A DNA stretch of 30,607 nucleotides, from positions 1 to 30,607 of the IMG/VR virus record IMGVR_UViG_3300006875_000093. The stretch is one strand, 5' to 3'. Made by a program: the position numbers and the translations under genes. A model generated the notes under the pieces. That model saw only the letters and a list, made by a program, of their open reading frames with translations, was not told the origin of the DNA and made no database searches. Source of the DNA: a virus. Of the stretch, positions 1 through 8,568 are shown one piece after another (position 1 is the first letter of the stretch; every line of letters begins with the position of its first letter).

Positions 1-21
1 CACCTTACTTCAGTTAATACC

Positions 22-66
22 TTTCTCCCGTTTTAGTTTGACTAAATAGACGATAAACGGGAGAAA
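22..66 (+). promoter_or_regulatory. 12-bp perfect hairpin enclosing a late promoter-like motif and covering an RBS
   Basis: The left arm TTTCTCCCGTTT (22-33) is the exact reverse complement of AAACGGGAGAAA (55-66), leaving a 21-nt loop (34-54). The right arm contains GGGAG (59-63), the Shine-Dalgarno for the ATG at 69. The loop contains ACTAAATA (41-48). RNA entering from upstream would fold and hide the ribosome binding site. RNA starting from the loop motif would begin near position 54 and lack the left arm. There is no T-run after the stem, so it does not look like an intrinsic terminator. The fold is seen in the sequence; its role is inferred. Confidence 0.65.
41..48 (+). promoter_or_regulatory. 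T4-type late promoter-like motif (ACTAAATA)
   Basis: This is a one-box match to the T4 late promoter family (consensus TATAAATA at about -10), which is read by the gp55 sigma factor with the gp45 clamp. The expected start is about 6 nt downstream, near 54, giving a roughly 15-nt leader with GGGAG before the ATG at 69. It lies just before a long run of co-directional structural genes, as expected for a late operon. Such short AT-rich motifs also arise by chance. Confidence 0.5.
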
Positions 67-68
67 CC

Positions 69-401
69 ATGGCAGATTTTGTTGAACTCACATTAGAAAA
101 AGGCGCTACGTTTAGTAGTCAAATCACAGTTAAAGATGACCAGGGCATCGAACAAGATTTAACTGGATACACAGCACGTTCGCAGATGCGTAAATCGTAC
201 TATGCGAATTCAAAATACGATTTTACTGTTACTGTTACTGCACCATCAATTGGTTTAATTACCATGGCGATGACTGCTGCAAATACTTCTAACATATCTC
301 CTGGTCGTTATGTGTATGACGTTGAAATAGAAAATAACTCTGGTGATGTTACAAGAATATTTGAAGGGATCGTAACCGTTCTACCGAATGTTACCAGATA
401 A
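69..401 (+). CDS. Small beta-sandwich virion structural protein
   Basis: This 110-residue protein has alternating hydrophobic and polar strands throughout and no signal peptide or membrane segment. It opens with an ELTLEKGATF-type strand and closes with GRYVYDVEI, a GDVTRIFEG strand and a VTVLPN ending. That pattern (an input value, an LTGYTARSQMRK strand, then a YDVEI strand) is familiar from small beta-sandwich proteins coded beside tail-fibre genes in phages, which are usually annotated only as structural. A Shine-Dalgarno GGGAG lies 5 nt before the ATG. It is the first gene after the late-promoter-like motif and abuts the next gene with no gap. A role in attaching or decorating fibres is inferred from position only. 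Confidence 0.8.
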   Translation: MADFVELTLEKGATFSSQITVKDDQGIEQDLTGYTARSQMRKSYYANSKYDFTVTVTAPSIGLITMAMTAANTSNISPGRYVYDVEIENNSGDVTRIFEGIVTVLPNVTR

Positions 402-605
402 ATGGCAAATTATACAGTACAGATAAAACCGAATAAAACTGCGGTTACTTCGGTTCAAATTGCAAAAACTCCATCCATATATCTTTCACAGATTGCAGAC
501 GTTGATGCTGCTGACCCAGATAATGGAGAAGTTCTAGTGTATGATTCTTTAACACAGAAATACACTATCAAAGCATTACCAGTCCTTAGAGGAGGAACAT
601 TCTAA
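402..605 (+). CDS. Short fibre-associated protein
   Basis: This 67-residue protein starts on the base after the previous stop codon, with no visible Shine-Dalgarno, so it is probably translated by coupling. Its second half (IADVDAADPDNGEVLVYDS, then a QKYTIKAL strand) is a motif common in T4-like fibre proteins. It resembles residues about 27-62 of the 1701-residue fibre at 3463, which has LHLSDAEPN followed by a GWVLVYDTST strand. The gene may be a free-standing copy of that N-terminal fibre module. The last base of its stop is the first base of the next ATG. Function is unknown beyond a likely structural role. Confidence 0.7.
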   Translation: MANYTVQIKPNKTAVTSVQIAKTPSIYLSQIADVDAADPDNGEVLVYDSLTQKYTIKALPVLRGGTF

Positions 606-3130
606 TGGCACTCGGTAATACAGTTATACAAATAAAATATTCTACAGCCAATGGTAGACCAGCATCTTTAAATGTTGGCGAACTTGCTTACTCGTTCGTA
701 TCAAACACATTCTTCATTGGTACATCGTCAAATACTACTCTCAATATTGGCGGACATACAGTCACGACAGCAGTTGAGAATAGAACTTCTTTACCTTTAC
801 CGAATACTTTAGTTGAACGTGACCAGTATGGTAATTTTACTGCGAACGCAATTAACGCACCTGTATATGGTAATGCAAATACTGCTACACAGTTTCAAAC
901 AAAAAGATATATTAACATCTCTGGTGATGTAGGGAATACAAGTAATCTATATGATGGTACTGCAAATGCAGACATCGTTTTAAAACTTGATGATTCTGGT
1001 ATTGCTGCTGGAACGTATGGTGGTAATCGCACAATACCAATTATTAAGTATTATGCAAATGGTATAGCATACTTTGCTGGAAACGTAGCCGTAGATACAA
1101 TATTATCGTTTACAGGTGACTATGGTACAGGAAGTTTAGAGACTCGTACTGAAACCCTTACGTTTGGTGGTGGTGATGGTATTGGTACACATGCACATGA
1201 TTCAAATAATACTGTAGATATTTTTGTTGATGAAACAGTTGTTAAGACTGATAGAACAGATCAAACAATTCAAGGTAATATTATTATTACCGGTAACTTG
1301 AATGTTCAAGGCAATACGTTATACACTCAAACTGAAACAGTATTAATTGAAGATAATATTATCACTCTTAATGCTGCGATTGGTCAGACATCACTTCCAA
1401 TTAGAGATGCTGGTATTGAAATTGATCGTGGTCTATTACCAAATTCTCAGATCATCTGGAATGAAACAGTTGATCGTTGGACATTTACACATGATGGAAA
1501 TCTGTACTGGAACATTGGTTCTGTACAAAATGCGTTCGTAACATTTACTGCAAATGGTACACCAGTAACTCCACAGAGTAATAATGACACTCTAACCATC
1601 AGTGGTTTTGGTGGAGTATTAGTTACTGGTAACGATAGTTCAAATACTATTACTATCGGTTTAACAGAACTTGCACAAGGTAACTCAGGTTCACAAATAT
1701 TTGTTTCTCCAAACGGTGACGATTCATATGATGGATATGCAATCACACGTCCTAAGAGAACAGTTCGTGCTGCTGTAAATGCTGCACGACCAGGAATGAA
1801 AGTATTCATTGCTGCTGGAACATATGATGAGATTACACCAATCATAGTGCCACAAAGAGTTGATGTTCGTGGTGACGGTGAGCGTTCAACAATTATTAGA
1901 CCTATCGATCCAACAAAAGATATATTCTGGTTGAATAATAATTGTTTGATTACCAACATGGGATTTGAGAATTATACAGCATCGGCATGTGCATTTCCAG
2001 ACCATCAAATCGTGAGTTATACTGCACAAACAGGTAATACGAATAGTATAACTTTAGCTTTTGGTGAAGAATCTTTAATGAATTACTACACCGAAATGAC
2101 AATTAGTATTATTGGTGGAACTGGCGCAGGTCAAACAAGAACAATAACAAGTTACAACGGAACAACAAAAGTTGCTATGGTTGATAGTGTTTGGAGTAAT
2201 GTTCCAGACAATACTTCCGTATATAAAATTTTTATTCAGAAAAGAACATCTCCTGCAGCGAATACTGCACGATGGACTACATTCATTACTGCATCACCAT
2301 ACGTTTATGTTTGTTCATCAAGAACAACGACTGGTACTGGATTAAAAGTAGATGGTGCTCGTGCAACCGGTAATAAGAGTATGGTATCTGCACAATTTAC
2401 TCAAGTTAATACTGGAGGAATCGGATTCCACGTATTGAATGATGGTTATGCACAGTTAGTTTCTATGTTCGGTATTTTCTGCGATACAGCATTCTTAGCA
2501 GAGAGTGGTGGTACTGCATCGATGGGTAACTGTAACGTCAATTTTGGTAATCGTGGATTGATGGCAAATGGTCGTGGTGCATTAATTATGACTGCAACAT
2601 TAAGTGTTGCTGGAAATATTAACGACTTTACACTCAATCTAAATAACATATCAGTTAATACCGATCCTTACATGAGTGTTACTGCAAACGTACCTTATGT
2701 TGGATTAGTTGGATATGTTGATGGTGATACATCAGATACTTATTATTATGTGACATCATCAGAACTTCCAGTTGCTGGAAGCACTATAACAAGTCTGAAG
2801 AATTCTTTGGATAATGTATTTACTACTGGAACAACAATTAGATTTTATCAACAAAGTCAACTTCGTGCATCAGGACAGACGTTTGAATTTGTTGGAGCAG
2901 GAACAACATTAACAACTGCATTACCGAGAAATGGCGGAGTACCAAATAGTGAAGCACAGATTGTAAGAGCAAATGGTGGTGCGGTATTCTGCACTTCAAC
3001 AAATGAAAACGGAGATTTTCAAGTGTCTGATTTAATTATCGAACAAACTACAGGTACTATTTCTGGTAGAACATTCAGTAAAAGTTTATATGCAGAATTG
3101 ACTCCGTTTATTCTAGCATTGGAAGGCTAA
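605..3130 (+). CDS. Tail fibre/spike protein with right-handed beta-helix domain
   Basis: This 841-residue virion protein has a strong RBS (GAGGAGG, 589-595). Residues about 1-230 are a beta-rich fibre N-terminus with LNVGELAYS and GTYGG motifs. Residues about 228-312 are a module (QGNIIITGNLNVQGN, EDNIITLNAAIGQ, AGIEIDRG, a WNETVDRW strand) that recurs in the genes at 14749 and 20853. From residue about 385, VSPNGDDSYDGYAITRPKRT followed by an AGTYDEITP and VDVRGDGE pattern matches the start of pectate-lyase-like right-handed beta-helices. The helix probably fills most of the rest of the chain. It ends ...TPFILALEG, like the ends of the genes before the two related ~110-residue genes at 19235 and 22326. 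A glycan-binding or glycan-cleaving role is possible, but no catalytic residues can be assigned. Confidence 0.8.
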   Translation: MALGNTVIQIKYSTANGRPASLNVGELAYSFVSNTFFIGTSSNTTLNIGGHTVTTAVENRTSLPLPNTLVERDQYGNFTANAINAPVYGNANTATQFQTKRYINISGDVGNTSNLYDGTANADIVLKLDDSGIAAGTYGGNRTIPIIKYYANGIAYFAGNVAVDTILSFTGDYGTGSLETRTETLTFGGGDGIGTHAHDSNNTVDIFVDETVVKTDRTDQTIQGNIIITGNLNVQGNTLYTQTETVLIEDNIITLNAAIGQTSLPIRDAGIEIDRGLLPNSQIIWNETVDRWTFTHDGNLYWNIGSVQNAFVTFTANGTPVTPQSNNDTLTISGFGGVLVTGNDSSNTITIGLTELAQGNSGSQIFVSPNGDDSYDGYAITRPKRTVRAAVNAARPGMKVFIAAGTYDEITPIIVPQRVDVRGDGERSTIIRPIDPTKDIFWLNNNCLITNMGFENYTASACAFPDHQIVSYTAQTGNTNSITLAFGEESLMNYYTEMTISIIGGTGAGQTRTITSYNGTTKVAMVDSVWSNVPDNTSVYKIFIQKRTSPAANTARWTTFITASPYVYVCSSRTTTGTGLKVDGARATGNKSMVSAQFTQVNTGGIGFHVLNDGYAQLVSMFGIFCDTAFLAESGGTASMGNCNVNFGNRGLMANGRGALIMTATLSVAGNINDFTLNLNNISVNTDPYMSVTANVPYVGLVGYVDGDTSDTYYYVTSSELPVAGSTITSLKNSLDNVFTTGTTIRFYQQSQLRASGQTFEFVGAGTTLTTALPRNGGVPNSEAQIVRANGGAVFCTSTNENGDFQVSDLIIEQTTGTISGRTFSKSLYAELTPFILALEG

Positions 3131-3131
3131 A

Positions 3132-3470
3132 ATGGCAAGTAATATCCCACTAAATTCGTTTAAAACTGTAATAACAAACATAACAAATTCTGCTAATACT
3201 GTATATACGGCTCCTCCTGGAGTTACTACTGTAGTTCTATTAGCACAAGTTTCTAATATTGACACTTCAACAGTTACCGTAACAGCAGCACATCGTCGTG
3301 GTGCGAACAATACTCGTTTGATTGCAAACGTAAAGATTCCTATTCAGGATGCTGGTAGCTTGTTGACTGGTAAACTTGTTTTAGAATCTGGAGATGGTTT
3401 CTCTATCCAAGCAGATAGAATAAATGCTGCTGAATTAACATTGTCAATACTAGAAACTGCTAATGCGTAA
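3132..3470 (+). CDS. ~110-residue beta-rich structural protein, copy 1 of 3
   Basis: This 112-residue protein has an RBS GGAAGG at 3121-3126, inside the end of the preceding fibre gene. It shares a pattern with the 110-residue proteins at 19235 and 22326: VYT-P near residue 22, a V-N strand about 20 residues later, a central strand with I/D, L-L-GD near residue 85 and a hydrophobic C-terminal strand. The three copies are well diverged. All three directly follow a fibre gene ending in a PFxL or NILML-type tail and directly precede another fibre or adhesin gene. The protein is probably a single beta-sandwich virion component, perhaps a connector between fibre parts. The function is inferred from context only. 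Confidence 0.75.
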   Translation: MASNIPLNSFKTVITNITNSANTVYTAPPGVTTVVLLAQVSNIDTSTVTVTAAHRRGANNTRLIANVKIPIQDAGSLLTGKLVLESGDGFSIQADRINAAELTLSILETANA

Positions 3471-6400
3471 TAAACAGATACTATTAAGTGGTAGAGCAGT
3501 AACAACAAATGCCGCAAGTGTACCGGCAGATCGTTACTCATTTCTACATCTTAGTGATGCAGAACCTAACCTAGGTACAGCAAGTGCCAACGGTTGGGTA
3601 TTAGTCTATGATACTTCAACACCAGGGAATCGTCTTTGGTCTAAGAATCTTATCACGGCATATGACCATGCTAACTCTGCATACGGTTCGCAAAACACTA
3701 CAGGTGTTTATGCTAACGCTGCGTTCCTACAAGCAAACTCTGCATACGGTTCACAAAACGTAACTGGTACATATGCGAACAATGCATACTTGCACGCTAA
3801 CTCTGCATATGGTTCACAGAATACAACAGGTACGTATGCTAATGCTGCGTTTCTAAAAGCTAACTCTGCGTATGCAAGTCAGAACACAACAGGTACGTAT
3901 GCTAATGCTGCATATGCACAAGCAAACTCAGCCTCTTTATATGCTAACGGTGCATTTGTTCAAGCGAATGCTGCATATGGTTCACAGAATACAACTGGCA
4001 CATATGCTAATTCCGCTTTCGTAAAAGCCAATAGTGCGTATGCGTCACAAAATGTAACAGGCACTTATGCGAACAATGCATACGATCAAGCGAATTCAGC
4101 AGCAGCTTATGCTAATTCTGCTTTCTTAAAAGCAAATTCCGCATATGATTCACAAAACACAACAGGTGTTTATGCAAACTCTGCTTTCTTAAAAGCAAAC
4201 GCTGCGTATGATTCACAAAACACAACAGGTGTCTATGCTAACGCTGCATATGCACAAGCAAATTCTGCATCGTTATATGCGAATGGTGCTTTTGTACAAG
4301 CTAATGCTGCGTATGATTCACAAAATACAACGGGTGTCTACGCAAACTCAGCATTTCTAAAAGCGAATAGTGCATACGCACAAGCAAACTCTGCAAGTCT
4401 CTATGCAAACGGTGCATTTGTTCAGGCTAACTCTGCGTATGATTCACAAAATACAACGGGTGTCTACGCAAACTCAGCATTCCTAAAAGCAAATTCTGCG
4501 TATGCACAAGCAAACTCTGCATCGTTATATGCGAATGGTGCTTTCATTGAAGCAAACTCGGCATACGATTCTCAAAACACTACAGGTGTTTATGCTAATG
4601 CTGCATACGCACAAGCAAATTCTGCAAGTCTCTATGCAAACGGTGCTTTCATTGAAGCAAATTCTGCATATGAAAGTCAAAACACAACTGGTGTCTATGC
4701 TAACGCTGCATATGCACAAGCGAACTCTGCGTCCTTGTATGCCAACGGTGCGTTTATTCAAGCGAATGCTGCATACGGTTCACAGAACACAACTGGTGTC
4801 TATGCTAACGCTGCGTATGCACAAGCGAATTCAGCATCCTTGTATGCAAATGGTGCTTTCGTTCAGGCAAATGCTGCATTTATAAAAGCAAACTCTGCAT
4901 ACGAATCACAGAATACAACTGGCGAATATGCCAACGCAGCATTCTTAAAAGCAAATTCTGCATATGCAAGTCAGAATGTAACTGGAACTTATGCGAACAA
5001 TGCTTATGTACGTGCAAACAATTCACTTAATGCAAATACTGGTGGTTTAATTACTGGTAATGTTACTATTCAAGGTAACTTGTCTATTACTGGTAACATA
5101 TATGCACTCGGAAATACTTTCTTTGTAGATGCTGGAACACTTGTTGCAAGTGATACGTTATTAGTTTTAGGTATAAACAACTACACTACTGACATTTTAG
5201 ATATTGGTTTTGCAGGTCACTATAACAATGGAACTAATGCACATACTGGTCTAATACGTGATGCTGGAACAAAAGAATGGCATCTGTTCAAAGAATACAC
5301 ACCAGACATTGCTGCAAATAATAACATTAATGTTGATGATCCATCGTTTGTAATTGACACACTTAATGCAAATCTACATTCTGAATATGTTCGAGTTCGT
5401 GGTGTTGAGATTGGATACTATGCAAACGCATCATTCCTACAAGCAAATACTGCGTATGCATCACAAAACGTAACAGGTACTTATGCAAACAACGCATACG
5501 ATCAAGCAAACTCTGCTGCATTGTATGCTAACTCTGCGTTTGTAGAAGCAAACTCTGCATACGCAAGTCAAAATACAACTGGCGTTTATGCTAATGCTGC
5601 GTATGCACAAGCGAACTCTGCATCTCTGTATGCGAATGGTGCATTTGTTCAAGCGAATGCTGCATTTATTAAGGCAAACGCTGCATACGCAAGTCAGAAT
5701 GTAACAGGAACATATGCGAACAATGCATACCTACATGCAAACTCCGGTTTCATTCATGCTAATGCTGCATTTGAAACGATAAACAATTTTTCAGTAGTTG
5801 CTAATACTACTAATACAACTGTAATTGCAGTCAACGATCATGCAAACGCAGCATTCCTAAAAGCAAACGCTGCATACGCAAGTCAAAACACAACTGGTGT
5901 TTATGCTAACGCTGCATACGATCAAGCAAACTCTGCTGCGATATATGCCAACGGTGCTTTCATTGCTGCAAATACGGCAGACAGTAAAGCGGTTAGTGCA
6001 GGACTTTATGCGAACGGCGCATTTGTTCAAGCCAATGCTGCATATGACCAAGCAAACTCTGCTGCCTTATATGCGAATGGTGCTTTTGTACAATCTAATG
6101 CTGCGTTCCTAAAAGCGAACTCTGCGTATGCAAGTCAGAACGTAACTGGTGTATATGCAAATAGTTCATATTCACAAGCAAATTCTGCTGCACTTTATGC
6201 TAACGGTGCGTTCATACAAGCGAATGCTGCATATGAAGTTGCAAATTCTGCTGCACAGTCTCCATATGCAAACGCAGCATTCTTAAAAGCAAACGCTGCA
6301 TATGCACAAGCAAACTCTGCAAGTCTTTACGCCAATGGTGCTTTTGTACAATCTAACGCTGCATACGATCAAGCAAACTCTGCTGCGATATATGCTAACG

Positions 6401-8568
6401 GTGCGTTCATACAAGCCAACGCTGTATTTGATGTCGCAAACTCGGCAGCACTTTATGCTAACGGTGCATTTGTACAATCAAATGCTGCATACAGTTCACA
6501 GAATACTACTGGCGTTTATGCAAATGCTGCTTATAGTCAGGCAAACTCTGCTGCGTTGTATGCGAATGGTTCGTTCGTACAATCAAACGCTGCATTTGAT
6601 GTTGCGAATTCTGCTGCCTTATATGCCAACGGTTCTTTCGTACAAGCAAATGCTGCGTATGGTTCACAAAATGTAACAGGTACATATGCCAATGCTGCGT
6701 TTGCTCATGCGAATGCTGCATTTAATGTTGCAAACAATTCTATTGACACGTATGTTCGTGCTCATGCAAATGCATCATACAATACTGCAAACGCAGCATT
6801 TGCTAAGGCAAACGCAGCAGTATTCACTATTACTGCAAACTCGTATGAGATTTATACGAACACATCAACTGGAAACATACAAATCGGTCTTGCAAATGTA
6901 AACGCAAGTATCGGTACGTTTGGTGGTGCTACTGCAATTCCAGTTATTAATGTTGATGGTTACGGTCGTGTACAGTCAGTTTCTAACACCACGATTTCTG
7001 TTCCTCCTGGGACATATATTTTCCCGAACACCGATCAACTTACAACAAATTCAAATTTCGGTAACGTAAGAATTGGATTGGCTAATGTTAATTTTAACAT
7101 TGGTACATATGGTGGTTCATCCGTTATTCCAACAATTACAACCGACGGTTATGGTCGTGTTATTAGTATCGCTAACACAACTGTTAGTATACCATCAGGG
7201 ACGAATATTGTCAATAGCAGTTTCATTACTGCCAACTCTCCAACTGGTAATGTTGCATTATCTTTGGCAACTTCGGGTGTAACTTCAGGAACATATGGTG
7301 GATCAACTGTTCTTCCTGTATTTACCGTAGATGAGTATGGTCGTGTAACAAGTGCATCTAATACTGCGGCAACCGTTGCGTTGGCTGCATTGGGTACGAT
7401 TATTAGAAATTCGTATACCGCAACTGCTGCACAAACCGCATTTAATACTACAACATCATTCATAGAAGGATATGCTGATGTTTATGTAAACGGAATTAAG
7501 TTAAGTCCTGCTGATTATACAGCTAATCCAGCTGGAAGCATTAACATATTAAATCCGACACTACTAGATGGTGACGTAGTTGATATTCAAACTGCAACGA
7601 CATATGTTGTCGATGCAAATACAAGATATGAAAAAGTTACATTTACTGCGACAGCAGGACAAACATCATTCGCTACAGTCTATACTCCAGGTAATGTAAA
7701 CGTATATCTAAACGGTTTACGTTTAAAAGAAACTAATGACTTTGTTGCACTTGATGGGACATCTGTAACATTAACAGTTGCATGTGAAGTAAGTGATATA
7801 GTTGAGGTTGAAAAAATAGGTACATTGTATACCTACCTCGATAACTTATATCTCGCAACAAGATACGCAACAACAGCAGTATCAAATGGTCAGACTACAT
7901 TTACTGTAACTGGTGGATACAAGATTGGTTTTGTTGATGTATACTTAAACGGTATTAAACTAAACATTCCAGCTGACGTACTTGCAAGTGATGGTTCAAC
8001 TATCGTAATGCAATCAGCAATTGTTGAAACTGGTGACATCATTGAAGTTATTGGTATTGGTCCAGAGTTCACTCCTGCTAATGCAGTATCAATACGTGGT
8101 GGTACAATTTATGGTTCGTTGAATGTTTGGAACAATGTATCAGTTAATAACGCAATCACAACTAACACATTATTTGTAACTTCAAATGTGGTAGCAAATG
8201 CAGTCAATGTTGCAACCGTTTACTTCAACGACGGTACGCAAATGATTACTGCTGCGTCTGGTTCAGGCACAGGAATAACTTGGAAGATAATTAGTGCAAA
8301 CACTACTGCAAATACGACAGAAGGTTTCCTTGTAGATACAACTACTGCAAATGTTTATATTACTTTAAATTCATCTCCTAGTCTTGGAAATACTGCTCGC
8401 ATTGTAGACATGGCAGGAAACTTTGCGATAAATAACTGTATCATCAAAGGAAATGGCAACAAGGTTATGGGAAGTACAAGTGATCTAGTCATTTCATCAA
8501 ATAACGCTGGCATCGGTCTAGTGTACAGTAATGCAACTTACGGTTGGAGAATAATTGAGAACCCATAA
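3463..8568 (+). CDS. Giant tail fibre shaft protein with heptad arrays
   Basis: At 1701 residues this is the longest protein here. The start overlaps the previous gene by 8 bp. In order: an N-terminal fibre module (1-66); a heptad array (70-524) of 65 uninterrupted seven-residue units such as ANSAYGS, QNTTGVY and ANGAFVQ; a beta insert (527-651); a second array (654-1122); three GTYGG...DxYGRVxS repeats (about 1130-1300); three QTTF-type modules with a VDVYLNGIKL core (about 1310-1535); and a C-terminal module of about 100 residues ending in YGWRIIENP. That last module resembles a common terminal domain of T4-like fibres. The arrays suggest a long trimeric shaft, either coiled coil or an unusual Ala/Asn-rich fold. 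The protein is probably the main shaft of a long or side fibre. Receptor binding would be at the C-terminal end or in a partner protein. Confidence 0.8.
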   Translation: MRNKQILLSGRAVTTNAASVPADRYSFLHLSDAEPNLGTASANGWVLVYDTSTPGNRLWSKNLITAYDHANSAYGSQNTTGVYANAAFLQANSAYGSQNVTGTYANNAYLHANSAYGSQNTTGTYANAAFLKANSAYASQNTTGTYANAAYAQANSASLYANGAFVQANAAYGSQNTTGTYANSAFVKANSAYASQNVTGTYANNAYDQANSAAAYANSAFLKANSAYDSQNTTGVYANSAFLKANAAYDSQNTTGVYANAAYAQANSASLYANGAFVQANAAYDSQNTTGVYANSAFLKANSAYAQANSASLYANGAFVQANSAYDSQNTTGVYANSAFLKANSAYAQANSASLYANGAFIEANSAYDSQNTTGVYANAAYAQANSASLYANGAFIEANSAYESQNTTGVYANAAYAQANSASLYANGAFIQANAAYGSQNTTGVYANAAYAQANSASLYANGAFVQANAAFIKANSAYESQNTTGEYANAAFLKANSAYASQNVTGTYANNAYVRANNSLNANTGGLITGNVTIQGNLSITGNIYALGNTFFVDAGTLVASDTLLVLGINNYTTDILDIGFAGHYNNGTNAHTGLIRDAGTKEWHLFKEYTPDIAANNNINVDDPSFVIDTLNANLHSEYVRVRGVEIGYYANASFLQANTAYASQNVTGTYANNAYDQANSAALYANSAFVEANSAYASQNTTGVYANAAYAQANSASLYANGAFVQANAAFIKANAAYASQNVTGTYANNAYLHANSGFIHANAAFETINNFSVVANTTNTTVIAVNDHANAAFLKANAAYASQNTTGVYANAAYDQANSAAIYANGAFIAANTADSKAVSAGLYANGAFVQANAAYDQANSAALYANGAFVQSNAAFLKANSAYASQNVTGVYANSSYSQANSAALYANGAFIQANAAYEVANSAAQSPYANAAFLKANAAYAQANSASLYANGAFVQSNAAYDQANSAAIYANGAFIQANAVFDVANSAALYANGAFVQSNAAYSSQNTTGVYANAAYSQANSAALYANGSFVQSNAAFDVANSAALYANGSFVQANAAYGSQNVTGTYANAAFAHANAAFNVANNSIDTYVRAHANASYNTANAAFAKANAAVFTITANSYEIYTNTSTGNIQIGLANVNASIGTFGGATAIPVINVDGYGRVQSVSNTTISVPPGTYIFPNTDQLTTNSNFGNVRIGLANVNFNIGTYGGSSVIPTITTDGYGRVISIANTTVSIPSGTNIVNSSFITANSPTGNVALSLATSGVTSGTYGGSTVLPVFTVDEYGRVTSASNTAATVALAALGTIIRNSYTATAAQTAFNTTTSFIEGYADVYVNGIKLSPADYTANPAGSINILNPTLLDGDVVDIQTATTYVVDANTRYEKVTFTATAGQTSFATVYTPGNVNVYLNGLRLKETNDFVALDGTSVTLTVACEVSDIVEVEKIGTLYTYLDNLYLATRYATTAVSNGQTTFTVTGGYKIGFVDVYLNGIKLNIPADVLASDGSTIVMQSAIVETGDIIEVIGIGPEFTPANAVSIRGGTIYGSLNVWNNVSVNNAITTNTLFVTSNVVANAVNVATVYFNDGTQMITAASGSGTGITWKIISANTTANTTEGFLVDTTTANVYITLNSSPSLGNTARIVDMAGNFAINNCIIKGNGNKVMGSTSDLVISSNNAGIGLVYSNATYGWRIIENP
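3670..5034 (+). repeat. 21-bp (7-residue) coding repeat array 1, 65 units
   Basis: Units begin with codons for Ala/Gln-Asn. The first unit starts at 3670 and the 65th at 5014, a distance of exactly 64 x 21 bp, so no unit is longer or shorter. The third residue is usually Ser, Ala, Gly or Thr, the fourth usually Ala or Thr, the fifth often Tyr, Phe or Ala. Synonymous codons vary widely between units, so the protein repeat is stricter than the DNA repeat. Confidence 0.9.
4307..4481 (+). repeat. Recent 126-bp (six-unit) duplication in the heptad array
   Basis: The 49 bases at 4307-4355 recur exactly at 4433-4481, 126 bp downstream, which is six 21-bp units. Identity this long stands out because most neighbouring units differ at synonymous positions. 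This suggests a recent in-frame expansion of the shaft by unequal recombination or slippage. Confidence 0.7.
5422..6828 (+). repeat. 21-bp (7-residue) coding repeat array 2, 66 units with two offsets
   Basis: Forty heptads run from 5422 to 6261. A two-residue Pro-Tyr insert (6262-6267) is followed by 23 more heptads (6268-6750), a five-residue unit YVRAH (6751-6765) and three heptads. The +2 and -2 offsets cancel, so the array is 1407 bp, exactly 67 x 21. A non-repeat stretch around 5779-5841 (INNFSVV, ANTTNTT, VIAVNDH) also keeps the seven-residue register. Confidence 0.85.

Noticed and set aside
22-66. Hairpin as an intrinsic transcription terminator of an upstream gene
   Set aside because: No T-run follows the stem on the + strand, and the right arm contains the Shine-Dalgarno of the next gene.
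1447-1959. Open frame on the - strand of 170 codons
   Set aside because: It lies within the beta-helix fibre gene, its product has no recognisable motif, and every supported gene is on the + strand.
3670-6828. Regular 21-bp repeats resembling a CRISPR array
   Set aside because: There are no unique spacers. The repeats are contiguous, in frame and encode a protein repeat, with codon variation inside units.
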